In this document: positions 17,554 through 25,662 of the stretch, one piece after another
Layout of the letters: each line of letters starts with the position of its first letter
Position numbering within the stretch: position 1 is the first letter of the stretch
Assembly (NCBI GenBank): GCA_963840665.1
Contig: CAWIZO010000008.1
Location: 806,001 to 870,000, forward strand
Length of the DNA: 64,000 bases
From: DATFTE01 sp963840665
GTDB lineage: Bacteria; Acidobacteriota; Terriglobia; Terriglobales; Acidobacteriaceae
Reading direction: 5' to 3'
The notes under the pieces: model-generated
Database searches by the model: none
Seen by the model: the letters and a program-made list of their open reading frames with translations, nothing else
Told to the model about the DNA's origin: nothing
Position numbers and translations under genes: made by a program

Positions 17554-18039
17554 ATGCTCGGAACCAAGGCGCCGAAGCGCTGGGGTGAGGTCGGCGAGCT
17601 AGCCTTGATGCACATCGCATCCCTGTTAGGCTTTGGTGTTTTGAAGCCGCACGGCGACAGCATGCGTTACGATTTCGTTTTCGACTCGGGTCGCCGCCTG
17701 TGGCGAATCCAAGTAAAGTCTACATGGGTGAAAGGTGTTCGCGGTTACAGTATCTCCGCAACCTGGAAGTCCACACACTGCATCGTGCCTTACGACTCCC
17801 TCGACATCGACTTCTTGATTGCCTACCTGCAACCCGAGGAGGCGTGGTACATCATTCCGGTCGCCGCCTTCGCTCCCCGCAAACGGTTGCGTTTCTATCC
17901 CAACGGGGAGAATCCGCGCGCCCGCTACGAACAATATCGCGACGCCTGGTGCCAACTCGCCTGCCGCCGCGAAGGTTGCTTCGAGAACCTTCCGATTCAC
18001 GCGCACTGCCAGGAAGGAGGCACGTGTCCATTCAAGTAA
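17554..18039 (+). CDS. PD-(D/E)XK endonuclease, group I intron-associated type
   Basis: 161 residues from ATG 17554 (AAGG nearby). The frame is open to 17371, but that part overlaps two terminator hairpins. It opens with APKRWGEVGELALMHIASLLG, typical of this nuclease group, then DSMRYDFVFDSGRRLWRIQVKSTW, in which D-(x)n-QVK supplies the PD-(D/E)XK active site. Near the C-terminus, CRREGCFENLPIHAHCQEGGTC could bind a metal. Relatives were named after group I intron endonucleases, but many stand alone, as here: no intron-like RNA is seen around it. A role in DNA repair or defence is open. Confidence 0.72.
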   Translation: MLGTKAPKRWGEVGELALMHIASLLGFGVLKPHGDSMRYDFVFDSGRRLWRIQVKSTWVKGVRGYSISATWKSTHCIVPYDSLDIDFLIAYLQPEEAWYIIPVAAFAPRKRLRFYPNGENPRARYEQYRDAWCQLACRREGCFENLPIHAHCQEGGTCPFK

Positions 18040-18111
18040 CACCGGTGTCTAACGCGCATAACGCCGAAGCGTCGTTAGGGGGAGTGACTGGCAGAAAGAA
18101 TATTTCCGCAA

Positions 18112-18146
18112 TTGCAAATTGACAATTGAAAATTGGCAATCGAAAT
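18112..18146. repeat. 7-base-period tandem repeat (TTGACAA type)
   Basis: Five units in exact 7-base register: TTGCAAA, TTGACAA, TTGAAAA, TTGGCAA, TCGAAAT. It sits between the nuclease and the convergent UbiD gene. It is one of about twelve loci with this period but unrelated units. Confidence 0.85.
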
Positions 18147-18188
18147 GGGCTTGGTTTTTTCAATCAACAAATCAAAACTCAACAATCA

Positions 18189-19739
18189 TCAATCGATCCC
18201 AAGTTCCTTCCACTTCTTGTCGACGGCCGACTTAGTCTTCGCGTCCATAAGAATCTCGTCCGGCCAGGGACGGGTGAATCCTTCGCTTGACCATTTGCGG
18301 GTGGCGTCGATGCCCATCTTCGATCCGAAGTTGGGCAGGCGCGAGGCGTGATCGAGTGAATCCACCGGGCCGAGCGTGAATTGGATATCGCGTTCGGGAT
18401 CAATGTGATTTAGCGCTTTGAGTGTTACGTCGCCGATGTCTTGCACGTTGACGTCTTCATCCACGACGACAATGCATTTGGTGAACATCGCCTGGCCCAG
18501 CGACCAGATTGCGTTCATCACCTTGCGCGCCTGGCCGGGATACGATTTCTTGATAGACACGATCATCAGGTTGTGAAACACGCCTTCGAGCGGCAGGTTG
18601 ATGTCGACCAGTTCAGGGATGGTCAACTTCATCAGCGGCAGGAAGATACGTTCGACGGCCTTGCCCATCCATCCATCTTCCATCGGAGGCTTGCCGACGA
18701 TGGTGGTCGCATAAATTGGATCTTTGCGGTGCGTGATGCAGGAAACATGAAACACAGGATAGAGATCTTCGAGCGAGTAGAAGCCAGTGTGATCGCCAAA
18801 CGGCCCTTCGGTGCGAAGTTCATCAAGATGCACGTGGCCTTCGAGAACGATTTCGGAATTGGCGGGAACTTCGAGATCCACGGTTTCGCACTTCACTAAC
18901 TCGACAGGCTTCTGTCGCAAAAAGCCAGCGATGAGATATTCCTCAACATCCGGAGGTGCGGGAACAATAGCGGAAAACGTCAAGGCGGGATCGGTGCCAA
19001 TGGCAACAGCGACTTCCATCTTCCCTCCGGGAAGATTGTCGGTAAGTTGCGATCCACCCGAGGTGCGAGCCATCAGATCGACAGAAGCGGTTGAACTCGC
19101 GGCCCTCAGCGCTTCGCGATAGTGCTCGGCCGCGACTTTCTGGCGCTGCCAATGCATGCCCGCGGTTTTCGCGTCATAGACCTGCACTCGATACATGCCT
19201 ACGTTTCGTTTGCCTGTGTTGGGATCGCGAGTGACCACGCAGGGCAGCGTGATGAAGCGTCCCGCATCTTTCGGCCAGCATTGCAGGATGGGAAAGTCGA
19301 GCAGCGAGAAGTTATCGCGCATGATGACTTCCTTGCAGGGAGCGCTGGTGACGGTCTTGGGAAAGAACTTACCCATTTCGGCCAGCATGGGCAGCATTTT
19401 GACTTTGTCGAGAAAGCCTTGCGGAGACTTCACGTCCATGAAAGCGCGAATGCGATCGGCGACTTCGTCGAGCTTGTCGACTTCGAGCGCAAGATTCATC
19501 CGGCGCGCGGAACCGAACTGGTTGATCAGAACTTGCGATCCGGGATAGCCCTTAATGTTCTGAAACAGGAGTGCTTTGTTCTTTGGGGCGCGGGCGCCCT
19601 CGCCCGCGAACCCCGACTTCGACACACGGTCGGTAATTTCGGTAATTTCAAGAATGGGATCGACTTCAGTGCGGATCTTCTTCAGTTCACCGGCGCGGTC
19701 GAGCGCGGCAATCCAGTCGCGTAGGTCGTCGTAGGCCAA
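18189..19739 (-). CDS. ubiD: UbiD-family prenylated-FMN decarboxylase
   Basis: 516 residues. The start is taken as TTG 19739 because AGGAGG (19749-19744) lies 4 bases before it and LAYDDLRDWIAALDRAGELK is the usual UbiD N-terminus; the frame is open to 19925 without family similarity. Hallmarks include the segment around CVVTRDPNTGKRNVGMYR, the E and D rich catalytic region EGPFGDHTGFYS and the C-terminal VVDEDVNVQDIGDV. UbiD enzymes need prenyl-FMN from UbiX, not seen here. As MqnE and a UbiA-type prenyltransferase lie further right, this could be the MqnL-type decarboxylase of the futalosine route; other aromatic-acid substrates remain possible. Confidence 0.9.
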   Translation of the reverse strand: MAYDDLRDWIAALDRAGELKKIRTEVDPILEITEITDRVSKSGFAGEGARAPKNKALLFQNIKGYPGSQVLINQFGSARRMNLALEVDKLDEVADRIRAFMDVKSPQGFLDKVKMLPMLAEMGKFFPKTVTSAPCKEVIMRDNFSLLDFPILQCWPKDAGRFITLPCVVTRDPNTGKRNVGMYRVQVYDAKTAGMHWQRQKVAAEHYREALRAASSTASVDLMARTSGGSQLTDNLPGGKMEVAVAIGTDPALTFSAIVPAPPDVEEYLIAGFLRQKPVELVKCETVDLEVPANSEIVLEGHVHLDELRTEGPFGDHTGFYSLEDLYPVFHVSCITHRKDPIYATTIVGKPPMEDGWMGKAVERIFLPLMKLTIPELVDINLPLEGVFHNLMIVSIKKSYPGQARKVMNAIWSLGQAMFTKCIVVVDEDVNVQDIGDVTLKALNHIDPERDIQFTLGPVDSLDHASRLPNFGSKMGIDATRKWSSEGFTRPWPDEILMDAKTKSAVDKKWKELGID

Positions 19740-19784
19740 GCATCCTCCTGGAAACGTTCGATTATACGGCTCGGAAAGCTTTTC

Positions 19785-19822
19785 ACTGCAAAGGCCGCCA
19801 AGAACGCAAAGACAGCCGCAAG
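19785..19822. repeat. 9-base-period repeat copy
   Basis: ACTGCAAAGGCCGCCAAGAA then CGCAAAGACAGCCGCAAG. A degenerate copy of the CGCAAAGGA-type element, upstream of ubiD. The rest of 19740-19995 holds nothing I can name. Confidence 0.6.
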
Positions 19823-19995
19823 CAATTGAAAGTGCGGCCGATACAGTTTGCATCCGGCGAAAGGGTTTGGAATCTACATAGCTGTCGTTAGAAGCAGTTC
19901 TGACGGTTATGTAAAACCTTTCCAAGCCGAATCAGGCAGATTCAAGCTGAACAAGCGGAACTGCTCGTCCTGAGCGAACTCAGGGGGAGTAAAGC

Positions 19996-20181
19996 ATGAG
20001 GCATCACTTGCGAGTGGTGGCGATTCTGGCGGTGTGCGTCGCCGCGTACGGCGTGCTGGTCGAGGCGTTTCACTGGATGAACCAGCCTCGGGACGCGTCG
20101 GTATTCGGCGGCATTGCAGTGATTTTTGCGTTGCTGGTGATCGTGCCAGTAGCGGTTCACACGATCTGGAGGAGACTATGA
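19996..20181 (+). CDS. Small two-helix membrane protein, partner of SPFH gene
   Basis: 61 residues from ATG 19996 (GGGGGAG just upstream). There are two hydrophobic segments (about 5-24 and 36-56) and a basic C-terminus TIWRRL. Its stop overlaps the SPFH start as ATGA (20178-20181), so the pair is translationally coupled. I know no named family. By analogy with small membrane partners of SPFH proteins (NfeD-type, though there is no similarity to NfeD here) it may help to anchor the SPFH assembly; that is inference. Confidence 0.7.
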   Translation: MRHHLRVVAILAVCVAAYGVLVEAFHWMNQPRDASVFGGIAVIFALLVIVPVAVHTIWRRL

Positions 20182-21155
20182 CGCTTTTCAATGATGATCG
20201 CGGAAACAGAGTGATCAATGGGATGGGAGACAGCTTCCCTTCCCGCAAAGTGATCGTGTCGCTGCTGGTGATTTTGGGCATTGTGGTTGGAGTCTGGCTC
20301 ATTGGCAGCACACTGATTGGAATTACACGCATTGAGGCCGGCTATGTCGGCGTGGAAGTGAACCTGGCGGGCAGCCAGCGCGGCGCATCGGAGATTCCGG
20401 TGCGTACCGGTTGGGTGTTTTACAGCCCGCTGACCACGCAGATCATTGAGTTCCCGACCTACGTGCAAACCGTGAAGTGGACTCGCGATGTGAACGAGGG
20501 CAATCCGCTGAACGAAGAGATGGGCTTCAACAGCAAGGAGGGAATGGAAATCTTTGCCGACGTTTCGCTGTCGTATGCGATTGATCCGACCAAGGTGCCT
20601 GATTTCTATGTCAAGTATCGGGTGAACAATCTCGATCGCTTCACGCATGGCATCCTGCGGGATATTGTGCGCAACTCGCTGAACGAAGTGGCTTCGACGT
20701 ATACGGTCGAGGATGTGTATGGTGAGAAGAAAGCGCAATTCCTGAAGCAGGTAGAGGATCAGATTCAGGCGAAGGTCACTAACGTTGGCGTAGGCGTACA
20801 GCAGTTCGGCTTTATTGGAGCGCCTCGAGTTCCCAATGTGATCGCTCAGGCGATAACAGCGAAGGCCCAGGCGATCCAGGAAGCAGAACGGGCGAAGAAC
20901 GAACTGGCGACGACGCAGGCTGAGGCGGCGAAGAAGATCGCTGAAGCCGATGGCGATGCCAAGTCGGCGGTAGAGCGGGCGCAGGGTGAGGCCGATGCCA
21001 ACCGCATCCGGCAGAACTCGCTGACACCGCAGTTGCTCGAACTTCGCAGGCTCGAAAACCAGCGAGCGCTGATCGAGAAATGGAACGGGCAGCTGCCGAC
21101 AGTGCAGTCGGGCCAAGGTGCTGGATTGATGTTGCAGATGCCAAAGCCTGAATAG
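20178..21155 (+). CDS. SPFH/band 7 (prohibitin-like) membrane protein
   Basis: 325 residues from ATG 20178, with GGAGGAG just upstream; the frame is open to 20034 but that overlaps the small partner gene. One N-terminal membrane helix (about 24-46) is followed by the band 7 domain (GYVGVEVNLAGS to about 230) and then a long alanine/glutamate-rich coiled coil (AKAQAIQEAERAKNELATTQ onward, rich in EAAKKIAEADGDAKSAVERA). Such proteins form ring-like scaffolds in the membrane. The domain faces either side depending on topology; here the single helix suggests an outward or periplasmic domain. Its exact job is unknown. Confidence 0.88.
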   Translation: MTLFNDDRGNRVINGMGDSFPSRKVIVSLLVILGIVVGVWLIGSTLIGITRIEAGYVGVEVNLAGSQRGASEIPVRTGWVFYSPLTTQIIEFPTYVQTVKWTRDVNEGNPLNEEMGFNSKEGMEIFADVSLSYAIDPTKVPDFYVKYRVNNLDRFTHGILRDIVRNSLNEVASTYTVEDVYGEKKAQFLKQVEDQIQAKVTNVGVGVQQFGFIGAPRVPNVIAQAITAKAQAIQEAERAKNELATTQAEAAKKIAEADGDAKSAVERAQGEADANRIRQNSLTPQLLELRRLENQRALIEKWNGQLPTVQSGQGAGLMLQMPKPE

Positions 21156-21156
21156 T

Positions 21157-21184
21157 CTTTGGTCTTTGGTCGTTAGTCGTTGGT
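21157..21184. repeat. 7-base-period tandem repeat (CTTTGGT type)
   Basis: CTTTGGT, CTTTGGT, CGTTAGT, CGTTGGT in exact register, starting right after the SPFH stop codon. Confidence 0.9.
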
Positions 21185-21240
21185 CATTTTGGGGAAGGTG
21201 CGTGGCACCTTCCCTGTCTTATTTTGCGAAAGAATTGAGA

Positions 21241-21281
21241 GTCCGAGGCTGAGGTCTGACGTCCGAGGTCCGAGGCCCGTC
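21241..21281. repeat. 7-base-period tandem repeat (GTCCGAG type)
   Basis: GTCCGAG, GCTGAG (one base short), GTCTGAC, GTCCGAG, GTCCGAG, GCCCGTC. It is in the leader of the radical SAM gene and is of unrelated sequence to the array 60 bases earlier. Confidence 0.8.
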
Positions 21282-21351
21282 TTCTGTAATTCTTTTGTAA
21301 TGTATGCGCCGCGTCACATCGCATACGCAAGCAACTTTCTACGATCGAAGT

Positions 21352-23010
21352 ATGCAGGCACATCCCAAAGGGATTCATGCACGCTTGTTGTTAACTTCGG
21401 TATTTGGACCCTATGCACAAGACGACGAGTTCGGTAGCCGCCGCATCAACCCCATGGAACTGTATTGGAATCAGGTGACGCGGGCGCAGGGGGCATTTTC
21501 GCTGCGTATGTTTCACCGGTCGTGGGGGATTTTGATGATCCAGGCGAATATTTCGGCGCCTTGTACGGTGCTTGATTTTCCGACGCGGAAGCGGTTTGCG
21601 CGGGAGTTGGGGAAGAACCAATACGACGTCGTTGGAATTTCGTCGATCATCGTGAACGTCGGCAAGGTGCGGGAGATGTGCCGCATGGTGCGCGAGCTTT
21701 CTCCGAAGTCGGTGATTGTGGTCGGGGGCCACGTGGCGGCGATTCCGGGCATTGAAGGAATGATTGATGCCGATCACATTGTCAAAGGCGAAGGCATCGC
21801 GTGGATGCGGCAGTTCCTGGGCGAGGATGTGGGCCGGCCGATTGTGCATCCGCCAATTGTTTCGGGATTGAAGACACGGATCATGGGCGTGCGCTTGCCG
21901 GACCGAAAAGGAGCAACAGCCGCGACGATTATTCCGTCGGTGGGATGTCCGATGGGCTGCAACTTCTGCACGACGTCGGCGTTTTTTGGCGGCAAGGGAA
22001 AGTTTGTCAACTTCTATGACTCGGGCGAGCAGTTGTTCAACGTGATGTGCCAGATGGAACAGAAGCTCAAGGTGAAATCGTTCTTCGTGATGGATGAAAA
22101 CTTTCTTCTGCACAAACAGCGCGCGATGGAGTTGCTTCGGTTGATGAAGGCGGCGGGAAAGAGTTGGGAGCTGTCGGTATTCGCTTCGGCGAATGCAATT
22201 CGCAAATACACCATGGAAGAACTGGTGGAGTTGGGTGTGTCCTGGCTGTGGATGGGACTGGAGTCGCCGAGGGCCGGCTACACAAAGTTGCAAGGGACCG
22301 ACACACGCGAGTTGACACGGCAGTTGCGGGAGCATGGTATCCGGGTCCAGGGTTCGACGATCATTGGACTCGAGCATCACACCCCCGATAACATTCGACG
22401 CGAGATCGAGCACGCGGTCGAGCACGATACCGACTTTCACCAGTTCATGCTCTACACGCCCGTACCGGGAACACCGCTGTATGCGCAGATGTCAAAGGAG
22501 GGACGGATGCTGGAGGGCATCGATCCCGCGGATATTCATGGGCAATTCAAATTCAACTTCCAACACGCAGCCATTTCGCGGGACGACTCGAAGCGTTTTC
22601 TGGATTGGGCGTTCTTGAGGGATTTCGAGAGGAACGGTCCTAGTTTGTACCGGATTTGCCAGACGATGTTGCAGGGATGGAAGCGGTACAAGGATTATCC
22701 GGATGCGCGCGTGCAGGAGCGGTTTGCGCGGGAGATGAAGAAAGTGGGGACAGCCTACAACGCGGCTCTGTGGGCGATGGAACGCGAGTTTCGCAAAGTG
22801 AACCGCGAGGTGAGCGAGAAGATCGGTGAAGTGCGGCGGGAGGTCGAGAAGGAGTGCGGCCTGATGGCGCGGATGGTCGCGGATGTTCTGGGCCCGGTGT
22901 TGCTATGGACTACGCGTCGGGAGGAGCGCCGGTTGGCACGAGGCGTGACTTATGAGCCGCCTACGATTGTGGAGAGGAAGAACTGGTACCCAGTACCTAG
23001 TACCCGGTGA
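21352..23010 (+). CDS. B12-binding-like radical SAM enzyme
   Basis: 552 residues from ATG 21352 (an in-frame ATG at 21304 is also possible; neither has a clear Shine-Dalgarno site). The N-terminal 180 residues resemble a cobalamin-binding fold (YDVVGISSIIVNVGKVREMC, SVIVVGGHVAAI, DHIVKGEGI) but I see no DxHxxG cobalamin motif. The radical SAM core has IPSVGCPMGCNFC with cysteines at about 199, 203 and 206 for the 4Fe-4S cluster, and later TIIGLEHHTPDNIRREIEHA and YTPVPGTPLY. It belongs to the BchE/magnesium-protoporphyrin cyclase-like group of unknown substrate. The last residues YPVPSTR are coded by a 7-base tandem repeat (22987-23007). Confidence 0.87.
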   Translation: MQAHPKGIHARLLLTSVFGPYAQDDEFGSRRINPMELYWNQVTRAQGAFSLRMFHRSWGILMIQANISAPCTVLDFPTRKRFARELGKNQYDVVGISSIIVNVGKVREMCRMVRELSPKSVIVVGGHVAAIPGIEGMIDADHIVKGEGIAWMRQFLGEDVGRPIVHPPIVSGLKTRIMGVRLPDRKGATAATIIPSVGCPMGCNFCTTSAFFGGKGKFVNFYDSGEQLFNVMCQMEQKLKVKSFFVMDENFLLHKQRAMELLRLMKAAGKSWELSVFASANAIRKYTMEELVELGVSWLWMGLESPRAGYTKLQGTDTRELTRQLREHGIRVQGSTIIGLEHHTPDNIRREIEHAVEHDTDFHQFMLYTPVPGTPLYAQMSKEGRMLEGIDPADIHGQFKFNFQHAAISRDDSKRFLDWAFLRDFERNGPSLYRICQTMLQGWKRYKDYPDARVQERFAREMKKVGTAYNAALWAMEREFRKVNREVSEKIGEVRREVEKECGLMARMVADVLGPVLLWTTRREERRLARGVTYEPPTIVERKNWYPVPSTR

Positions 23011-23080
23011 AATCGGCTTCGGGCTTCAGGCCTTCGGGCAACGGCTTCAACCGAGAAGGTCGCTAAAGTTCGCAAAGAAA
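22987..23080. repeat. Two heptad arrays and a 9-base-period copy
   Basis: TACCCAG, TACCTAG, TACCCGG (22987-23007) runs through the stop of the radical SAM gene. GGCTTCG, GGCTTCA (23015-23028) follows with degenerate continuation. A 9-base-period copy with CCGAGAAGG, TCGCTAAAG and TTCGCAAAG follows at 23051-23077. Confidence 0.75.
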
Positions 23081-23181
23081 ACCATACATACTTAATTGCT
23101 GGCGGGCCCCTTCGACTACGCTCAGGGCGGGCTCTGGCGCTACTTGGCAGTCTTCGGCTGCCATTCTTTTTGGAGGCAATC

Positions 23182-23712
23182 ATGATTACGGAAGTGAATG
23201 TTGGTTTGAAGATTCCAGAGTTGAGTTTGCAACCGCCAGTGGGATTGGCGGGGATTGTGCGCGAGTTCGGGGATGTGCGGGAATTTGTACAGGCGGATGG
23301 TTTTCTGGATCCGCGGTGGGAGATGGAGTCTCTGGCACTGGTTTCGCTGCCCTTCCCGTTGGTGCTTGCGTGGGATCATTCGAAGGCGGTGTCTTCGTTT
23401 CGTTGTCATCGCCGGTTGACGGGGATTTTTTCTGACCTCTTCAAGCATATTGCGGCTGCAGGTTTGGCATCGAAGGTCCGGAGTTTTGGCGGGTGCTTCA
23501 TGTTTCGTCCGCAGCGGACCGGGGCGAAGCTGTCGACGCATAGCTGGGGGATTGCGATTGATTTGAATCCGGAGACAAACCAGCTGGGAACTGTCGGCGA
23601 CATGGATGCTGGTTTAGTCAAGGCCTTCGAGGACGCGGGGTTTGAGTGGGGCGGGGGGTGGATCGGACTGGGGCGGGATCCGATGCATTTTCAGTTTTGT
23701 TCCGGGTATTAG
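23182..23712 (+). CDS. M15-family D-Ala-D-Ala carboxypeptidase-like protein
   Basis: 176 residues from ATG 23182, with TGGAGG at a good distance. No signal peptide is visible, which is unusual for a cell wall enzyme. The C-terminal half matches the M15_4 (VanY-like) zinc peptidase: RPQRTGAKLSTHSWGIAIDL (zinc His and Asp), then EDAGFEWGGGWIGLGRDPMH with the last zinc His in DPMHFQF. Many relatives come from phage endolysins; no other phage gene is near. The substrate is probably the peptide stem of peptidoglycan. Confidence 0.85.
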   Translation: MITEVNVGLKIPELSLQPPVGLAGIVREFGDVREFVQADGFLDPRWEMESLALVSLPFPLVLAWDHSKAVSSFRCHRRLTGIFSDLFKHIAAAGLASKVRSFGGCFMFRPQRTGAKLSTHSWGIAIDLNPETNQLGTVGDMDAGLVKAFEDAGFEWGGGWIGLGRDPMHFQFCSGY

Positions 23713-23822
23713 AAAAGCCTTTAACCGCCGAGGACGCTGAGGATTCGCAGAGGGCGCGGAGGGAAGCTTCCTCTAACCGCATAACTTCTTGAACCGCAAA
23801 GGGCGCAAAGAACGCAAAGGAA
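23713..23822. repeat. Two copies of the 9-base-period element
   Basis: Copy 1 at 23721-23762 (AACCGCCGAGGACGCTGAGG and a GCAGAGGGCGCGGAGG continuation); copy 2 at 23791-23820 (GAACCGCAAAGGGCGCAAAG then AACGCAAAGG). They lie between the M15 gene and glpX. Confidence 0.8.
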
Positions 23823-23904
23823 GTCTCAGGCTGCGATGTGATGGCGGCACTTCCATCGTTTGCGCTGTTCGGGTATAGTCTCTCCCGGTTTCTATGGCGA
23901 CCTT

Positions 23905-24942
23905 ATGACAACACAAACGACCAAGAATGGAACTGTGGCAAAGAGTTTTGGCGAGAACCTGGAAAGCGATTTGGCGCTGGAGTTTATACGGGTCGTCGAA
24001 AATGCGGCGATCGCTTCGGCGCGCACCATGGGACAAGGGGAGCGCAAGCTTTCGGACCACGTGGCCACCGAGGCAATGCGGCACACGATGGATACCGTGC
24101 CCATGGATGGGACGATCGTGATCGGCGAGGGCGAGCGGGACGAGGCACCCATGTTGTATATCGGCGAGAAGGTGGGGGCGCAATTCCCCGATGGAAAAGA
24201 TGTGCCGCAGGTAGACATCGCGGTCGATCCGCTGGAAGGAACGAACTTGTGCGCGACCGGTGCGCCGGGAGCAATCACGGTGCTGGCGGCTTCGGAGCGC
24301 GGCGGATTGTTGAACGCACCCGACTGCTACATGGAGAAGATTGTGGTAGGCCCGTCGTGCAAAGACGCCGTGGAGATGGACGCCCCGGTGGCCGACAATC
24401 TGAAAAACATCGCAAAGCGTTTGGAGCGCGATGTGGAAGATCTGGTTGTCATCGTTCTTGACAGGCCGCGGCACGAGAAGTTGATTGCGGACATTCGGGC
24501 GGCGGGAGCGCGGATTCGCTTGATTGGCGATGGCGACTTGTCGGCGGGTATTGCCGCCGCGGTCATCGGGACCGGCGTGCATGCGGTCATGGGATCTGGC
24601 GGCGCGCCCGAGGGCGTGATTACGGCGGCGGCGATCCGGTGCCTCAACGGATACATGCTGGGCCGGTTGGTAATTGACAAGCCGGAACTGGAAGAACGCA
24701 TTGCACGGATGGGGATCAAGGACAAGAACCGGATTTATGAAGCGGAAGACCTGGCTCCAGGCAAACAGATGATTTTTGCGGCAACCGGTGTCACGGATGG
24801 CGCCTTGATGCGCGGCGTACGCTTCTTCGGCGAAGGCACGCGGACGCAGTCGGTCATCATGACCTTGCAGACGGGCAAGGTGCGGTTCATCGATAGCATT
24901 CATTTGGAGAAAGGGCCGGATGTGAAGATCAGATTTTCTTAG
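23905..24942 (+). CDS. glpX: Class II fructose-1,6-bisphosphatase
   Basis: GlpX-type enzyme of gluconeogenesis, hydrolysing fructose-1,6-bisphosphate, 345 residues from ATG 23905. Signature segments are all present: SARTMGQGERKLSDHVATEA, DGTIVIGEGERDEAPMLYIG, VDPLEGTNLCATGAPGAITV (metal and phosphate site) and VMGSGGAPEGVITAAAIRC. The frame is open to 23860 without family similarity. A strong terminator follows the gene. It is cytoplasmic, monocistronic and of normal family length. Confidence 0.95.
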   Translation: MTTQTTKNGTVAKSFGENLESDLALEFIRVVENAAIASARTMGQGERKLSDHVATEAMRHTMDTVPMDGTIVIGEGERDEAPMLYIGEKVGAQFPDGKDVPQVDIAVDPLEGTNLCATGAPGAITVLAASERGGLLNAPDCYMEKIVVGPSCKDAVEMDAPVADNLKNIAKRLERDVEDLVVIVLDRPRHEKLIADIRAAGARIRLIGDGDLSAGIAAAVIGTGVHAVMGSGGAPEGVITAAAIRCLNGYMLGRLVIDKPELEERIARMGIKDKNRIYEAEDLAPGKQMIFAATGVTDGALMRGVRFFGEGTRTQSVIMTLQTGKVRFIDSIHLEKGPDVKIRFS

Positions 24943-24969
24943 TCGTTGGTCTTTGGTCGTTCGTCGTTG
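24942..24969. repeat. 7-base-period tandem repeat (GTCGTTG type)
   Basis: GTCGTTG, GTCTTTG, GTCGTTC, GTCGTTG in exact register, starting on the last base of the glpX stop codon. It is closely related to the array at 21157. Confidence 0.9.
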
Positions 24970-24982
24970 GTCAAAACATTTG

Positions 24983-25007
24983 GGCCTCCCTCGCGGGAGG
25001 CCTTTTT
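24983..25007 (+). terminator. Rho-independent terminator of glpX
   Basis: Perfect 8-base stem GGCCTCCC (24983-24990) with GGGAGGCC (24995-25002), loop TCGC, then five T. Confidence 0.93.
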
Positions 25008-25095
25008 GTTCTTGAGGAGATCGTTCTGCCGTCGCTCCGCGACTAGGCGGGCGAGGGCGCCCGCCCCACACGATCTGTTCTGATAATCTTTCGGC

Positions 25096-25509
25096 ATGAA
25101 TATGGAACGAAAAGAGCCGGTTTATTTGTTTACGGAGAAACAGGTCGCGGAGAGAAGCGACTTGGCGCGGCGGTTTCTGGAGACGCGGTCGCGATTGAAT
25201 GAAAACGTCGACAAGGCTGACAACTTTCTGGTCAAGCGCTTTTACAACATCGATCACAATACTTATCTCGAGGGTGCGATTCCGGCGAAGTACAAAGAGA
25301 TGATGGGATTGGTGGTGTCAGCGGGATTGCGGTGTGATGATTGCATCAACTACCACATCATCCAGTCGTACCGACTGGGAGCGTCGCGGGCAGAGCAGGA
25401 AGAGGCTTTGAACGTGGCGCTGGTGGTGGGCGGGAGCATTGTGATTCCGCATTTGCGAAGGGCTTATGCGGTGTTGGAGGAGTTGTATACCCCAGTACCC
25501 AGTGCCTAG
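25096..25509 (+). CDS. AhpD-like carboxymuconolactone decarboxylase-family protein
   Basis: 137 residues from ATG 25096. The CMD fold is recognised by LVVSAGLRCDDCINYHIIQS: a CxxC redox pair followed by the conserved His, as in AhpD-type disulfide reductases, then RAEQEEALNVALVVGGSIVI. It is therefore more likely a peroxidase or reductase partner than a decarboxylase. The C-terminus TPVPSA is coded by the start of a heptad repeat array, so the original stop may have been displaced. Confidence 0.85.
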   Translation: MNMERKEPVYLFTEKQVAERSDLARRFLETRSRLNENVDKADNFLVKRFYNIDHNTYLEGAIPAKYKEMMGLVVSAGLRCDDCINYHIIQSYRLGASRAEQEEALNVALVVGGSIVIPHLRRAYAVLEELYTPVPSA

Positions 25510-25662
25510 AGTACCGAGTACCGAGTACCGAGTAAAAGCAGATTCCTCCCTTCGGTCGGAATGACAATTTTTCAAGGAGACAGCTTTGGCGTCGCTCCGC
25601 GATTTGGCGGGCGAGGGCGGCCGCGCCACATGAGCATCGTGGCCGGCGGGATGCCGGCGCTA
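25492..25662. repeat. Composite repeat block
   Basis: A heptad array (GTACCGA three times at 25511-25531, with degenerate units before it) is followed directly by an intact REP-like copy AGCAGATTCCTCCCTTCGGT-CGGAATGACAA (25538-25567). Then come a GCGTCGCTCCGCGA/GGCGGGCGAGGGCG element (25590-25618), also found at 25034-25063, and the palindromic GTGGCCGGCGGGATGCCGGC element (25640 on), which reaches the end of the next gene. Confidence 0.8.

Noticed and set aside
23773..25257. 494-codon frame on the minus strand
   Set aside because: It crosses glpX, a terminator and the repeats; the composition is typical of antisense translation.
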